DNA of 64,000 nucleotides from Lentilactobacillus senioris. Its GTDB lineage: Bacteria > Bacillota > Bacilli > Lactobacillales > Lactobacillaceae. Shown here one piece after another: positions 62,204-64,000 of the stretch. Positions within the stretch are counted from its first letter, which is position 1. Each line of letters begins with the position of its first letter. A program made the position numbers and the translations under genes. Under the pieces are notes generated by a model. It saw only the letters and a program-made list of their open reading frames with translations, did no database searches and had not been told where the DNA came from. The stretch spans positions 308,901 through 372,900 of the forward strand of contig NZ_JAPQEZ010000001.1 of NCBI RefSeq assembly GCF_026798195.1, given 5' to 3'.

Positions 62204-62259
62204 GATGCGTTATCCACTAATTAATTAATAATTGATGGATTTGCGCATCTTTTATTTTG
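62204..62259 (+). terminator. Probable terminator after threonine deaminase
   Basis: GATGCG..ATCCA pairs with TGGAT..CGCATC across a 20-base AT-rich loop, then TTTTATTTT. Imperfect but plausible. Confidence 0.5.
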
Positions 62260-62272
62260 AAAATGATTGTGA
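62258..62272 (+). promoter_or_regulatory. 15-base element shared with ald upstream region
   Basis: TGAAAATGATTGTGA is identical to bases 59860-59874. It differs by three bases from the 7-1-7 Fur/PerR pattern TGATAATNATTATCA and also contains a CRP-like TGTGA half-site. Confidence 0.45.
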
Positions 62273-62423
62273 CTTTTTATACAATGTGTTTAGGGTCGTT
62301 TTGTAACCATATTTTTAGTACTTTTCAGAAAATAATTTTTGAAAAGTACTACTTGCAATTTTAAATTTATTTACGACTCATTCACAAGGTCATGTTTAAG
62401 TCTTGTTAAGGAGAAGATTCGTT

Positions 62424-63758
62424 ATGGAAGAAAAATCAGGACTCAAAAAAACCATTACTTTTTGGCCAGCTCTTTCAATGGTAGTTGGTACCGTTATTGG
62501 TGCGGGGGTATTCTTTAAAGCTTCTGCCGTTACCCAATATACGGGGTCTAGTAGTTTATCTATGCTCGCTTGGTTTGTAGGTGGGGTTGTTACGATTTGT
62601 GCTGGATTAACAGGGGCTGAATTGGCCGCTGCTATTCCACAAACAGGTGGATTGACTACCTATATTGAACACACTTATGGTTCATTTTGGGGATTTCTAG
62701 CTGGTTGGGCACAAGGAATTATTTATTTCCCAGCTAACGTTGCCGCTTTGGCAATTGTTTTTGGGACTCAAACCTGTAACTTATTAGGTTTGTCAAATGG
62801 ATTAATTGTGCCAATTGCCATTATTGCTGCAGTTTCTCTAACATTTATTAACTTCGCTGGTGCTAAAGCAGCCGGTTATGTTCAGACTATTGCAACGGTT
62901 GTTAAATTAATTCCATTGGCATTAATTGTTGTCTTTGGTTTCTTCCACCAAGGTGGAGGGGACTTCTCATTGTTCCCAGTTGTTGCTGGTCCACATCACA
63001 ATTTCTGGACTGCACTTGGTAATGCTACCTTTGCTACCATGTTTGCTTACGATGGCTGGATTCATGTTGGTAACATTGCTGGGGAAATGAAAAATCCTAA
63101 ACGAGATTTGCCATTGGCTATCTCAATGGGGATTGTTACTATCATGGCAGTTTACTTGCTAGTTAACGCCGTCTTCTTGTACATTTTGCCAATCAACCAT
63201 ATTGCTGGTAACTTGAATGCTGCTTCAGATGTTGCCGGGTTATTGTTTGGTGGTATCGGTGGTAAGTTGGTTACCATTGGAATTTTGATTTCAGTGTATG
63301 GTGGTTTAAATGGCTATACCACTACTGGGATGCGGATTCCAATGAAGATGGGTCAAGAACACAAGTTACCATGGGGTGACAAATTCTCAGAATTAACTAA
63401 GAACACTGCTGTTCCTTGGTTTAGTGGAATTATCCAATTGATCATTGCTTGCTTGATGATGCTTTCTGGTCAATTTGACTCTATCACTAACATGTTAGTA
63501 TTTGTTATTTGGATCTTCTACGTAATGGCATTTATTGCTGTATTTGTATTGCGGAAACGTGAACCTGATTTGGAACGCCCATACAAGGTTCCCCTTTACC
63601 CAATCATCCCAATCATTGCTATTATCGGTGGTATTTTTATCTTAGTAGTAACCCTATTTACTCAATGGTTAACTTCCGCTATCGGAATTGTTTTAACTTT
63701 AATTGGGATTTGCTTCTACTACCCATTGAACAAAAAATATCATTTCTCAGAAAAATAA
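62424..63758 (+). CDS. Amino-acid permease, APC superfamily
   Basis: 444 residues, twelve predicted membrane segments. The helix-1 motif VVGTVIGAGVFFKASAV (GxG of the unwound region) and the C-terminal ERPYKVPLYPIIPIIAII are typical of APC antiporters such as SteT or YfnA-like permeases. ATG 62424 is chosen from AAGGAGA. An upstream 15-base element is identical to one before ald, so the substrate is likely alanine, threonine or serine (inference). A terminator follows. Confidence 0.88.
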   Translation: MEEKSGLKKTITFWPALSMVVGTVIGAGVFFKASAVTQYTGSSSLSMLAWFVGGVVTICAGLTGAELAAAIPQTGGLTTYIEHTYGSFWGFLAGWAQGIIYFPANVAALAIVFGTQTCNLLGLSNGLIVPIAIIAAVSLTFINFAGAKAAGYVQTIATVVKLIPLALIVVFGFFHQGGGDFSLFPVVAGPHHNFWTALGNATFATMFAYDGWIHVGNIAGEMKNPKRDLPLAISMGIVTIMAVYLLVNAVFLYILPINHIAGNLNAASDVAGLLFGGIGGKLVTIGILISVYGGLNGYTTTGMRIPMKMGQEHKLPWGDKFSELTKNTAVPWFSGIIQLIIACLMMLSGQFDSITNMLVFVIWIFYVMAFIAVFVLRKREPDLERPYKVPLYPIIPIIAIIGGIFILVVTLFTQWLTSAIGIVLTLIGICFYYPLNKKYHFSEK

Positions 63759-63763
63759 ATATT

Positions 63764-63794
63764 AAAAAGCTCGCCAAGCTGGCGGGCTTTTTTT
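63764..63794 (+). terminator. Permease terminator
   Basis: AAAGCTCGCCA, AGC, TGGCGGGCTTT (one G-T pair) followed by a T-run. Confidence 0.85.
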
Positions 63795-63808
63795 ATTAGT
63801 TATAAAGG

Positions 63809-63837
63809 TTGGCTTGGTAAAACTGAATCAGTATAAT
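63809..63837 (+). promoter_or_regulatory. Promoter of the GNAT gene
   Basis: TTGGCT (63809-63814), 17-base spacer, TATAAT (63832-63837), then AGGAGGG at 63844. Confidence 0.75.
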
Positions 63838-63857
63838 GAATCCAGGAGGGGATTACA

Positions 63858-64000
63858 ATGAAAATTGAAGCGATTAAAATTGAGGATCATTCAGCAGTTG
63901 AACAATTATTGAGGCAGGCTTTTACTGATACACCTCATGGATACGATGGTGAAGCGGAGTTAGTAACTGCTTTACGTCAAGACCCTAAGTATAATGCTAA
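63858..64000 (+). CDS. GNAT-family N-acetyltransferase, 5' part
   Basis: The gene starts at ATG 63858 with AGGAGGG eight bases upstream and runs off the window end after 47 codons. The visible part, KIEAIKIEDHSAVEQLLRQAF then TPHGYDGEAELVTALRQDP, matches the N-terminus of small GNAT acetyltransferases (YjhQ/PhnO-like). The acetyl-CoA site is beyond the window, so the substrate cannot be judged. Confidence 0.7.
   Translation, partial: MKIEAIKIEDHSAVEQLLRQAFTDTPHGYDGEAELVTALRQDPKYNA

Overview
The window is a chromosomal stretch from a low-GC Gram-positive bacterium of the family Lactobacillaceae. A heterofermentative lactobacillus is most likely. The evidence is a full-length phosphoketolase (xfp), poly(glycerol phosphate)-type teichoic acid polymerase domains, a lactobacillar aggregation-promoting-factor type LysM protein, an MFS exporter paired with a DUF4811-like protein, an L. 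casei-type Flp regulator, and strong AGGAGG ribosome binding sites throughout. The species cannot be named from sequence alone. No rRNA, tRNA, CRISPR array or prophage is visible.

Layout. 1-4.1 kb: 3' end of an AIM24-family gene, the methionine sulfoxide reductase pair msrB-msrA, a metallophosphoesterase and a pentapeptide-repeat protein. 4.2-7.0 kb: a metal/redox operon (P1B-type ATPase, stand-alone HMA chaperone, Dps-like ferritin) whose promoter carries a perfect FNR-type box centred at -41.5; a matching Flp/FNR-like regulator lies at 56.5 kb. 7.1-9.2 kb: short, partly decayed genes for tiny membrane proteins on the minus strand, relics of further dps copies, and a small secreted protein. 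9.2-21.9 kb: two IS30-family elements in the same orientation flank an exopolysaccharide cluster (rmlACBD, priming sugar transferase, four glycosyltransferases, Wzy, Wzz). rmlC has a nonsense codon, rmlD a damaged start region, and the priming transferase a frameshift at an (AT)5 tract. 21.9-24.7 kb: tandem membrane-tailed XRE regulators (one frameshifted at a C5 tract), a truncated ABC ATPase and small membrane proteins. 24.7-26.9 kb: copB behind two CopY boxes. 27-36.5 kb: cell-wall glycopolymer locus with an acyltransferase, an unknown 302-aa protein and two very large GT2-TagF fusion proteins.

36.5-40 kb: rdgB and convergent xfp. 40-45.2 kb: a secreted protein, a DUF4811-like protein with its MFS multidrug exporter, a divergent MerR regulator, and a second MFS exporter. 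45.3-48.6 kb: an ABC-2 exporter operon with its own TetR regulator. 48.9-53.1 kb: a giant YhgE/Pip-like protein. 53.2-55 kb: a secreted protein and an Apf-like LysM protein with an apparently non-canonical start codon. 55.8-57.1 kb: an unknown protein plus the Flp regulator. 57.2-59.5 kb: thrS with a T-box leader. 59.9-63.8 kb: alanine dehydrogenase, threonine deaminase and an amino-acid permease; ald and the permease share an exact 15-base upstream element. The window ends inside a GNAT acetyltransferase gene.

The strongest leads are the Flp/FNR-box/metal operon circuit, the possible phase-variable priming transferase, and the triple-domain GT2-TagF-TagF-SH3 protein. All statements come from reading the sequence and from family knowledge; no searches were run.
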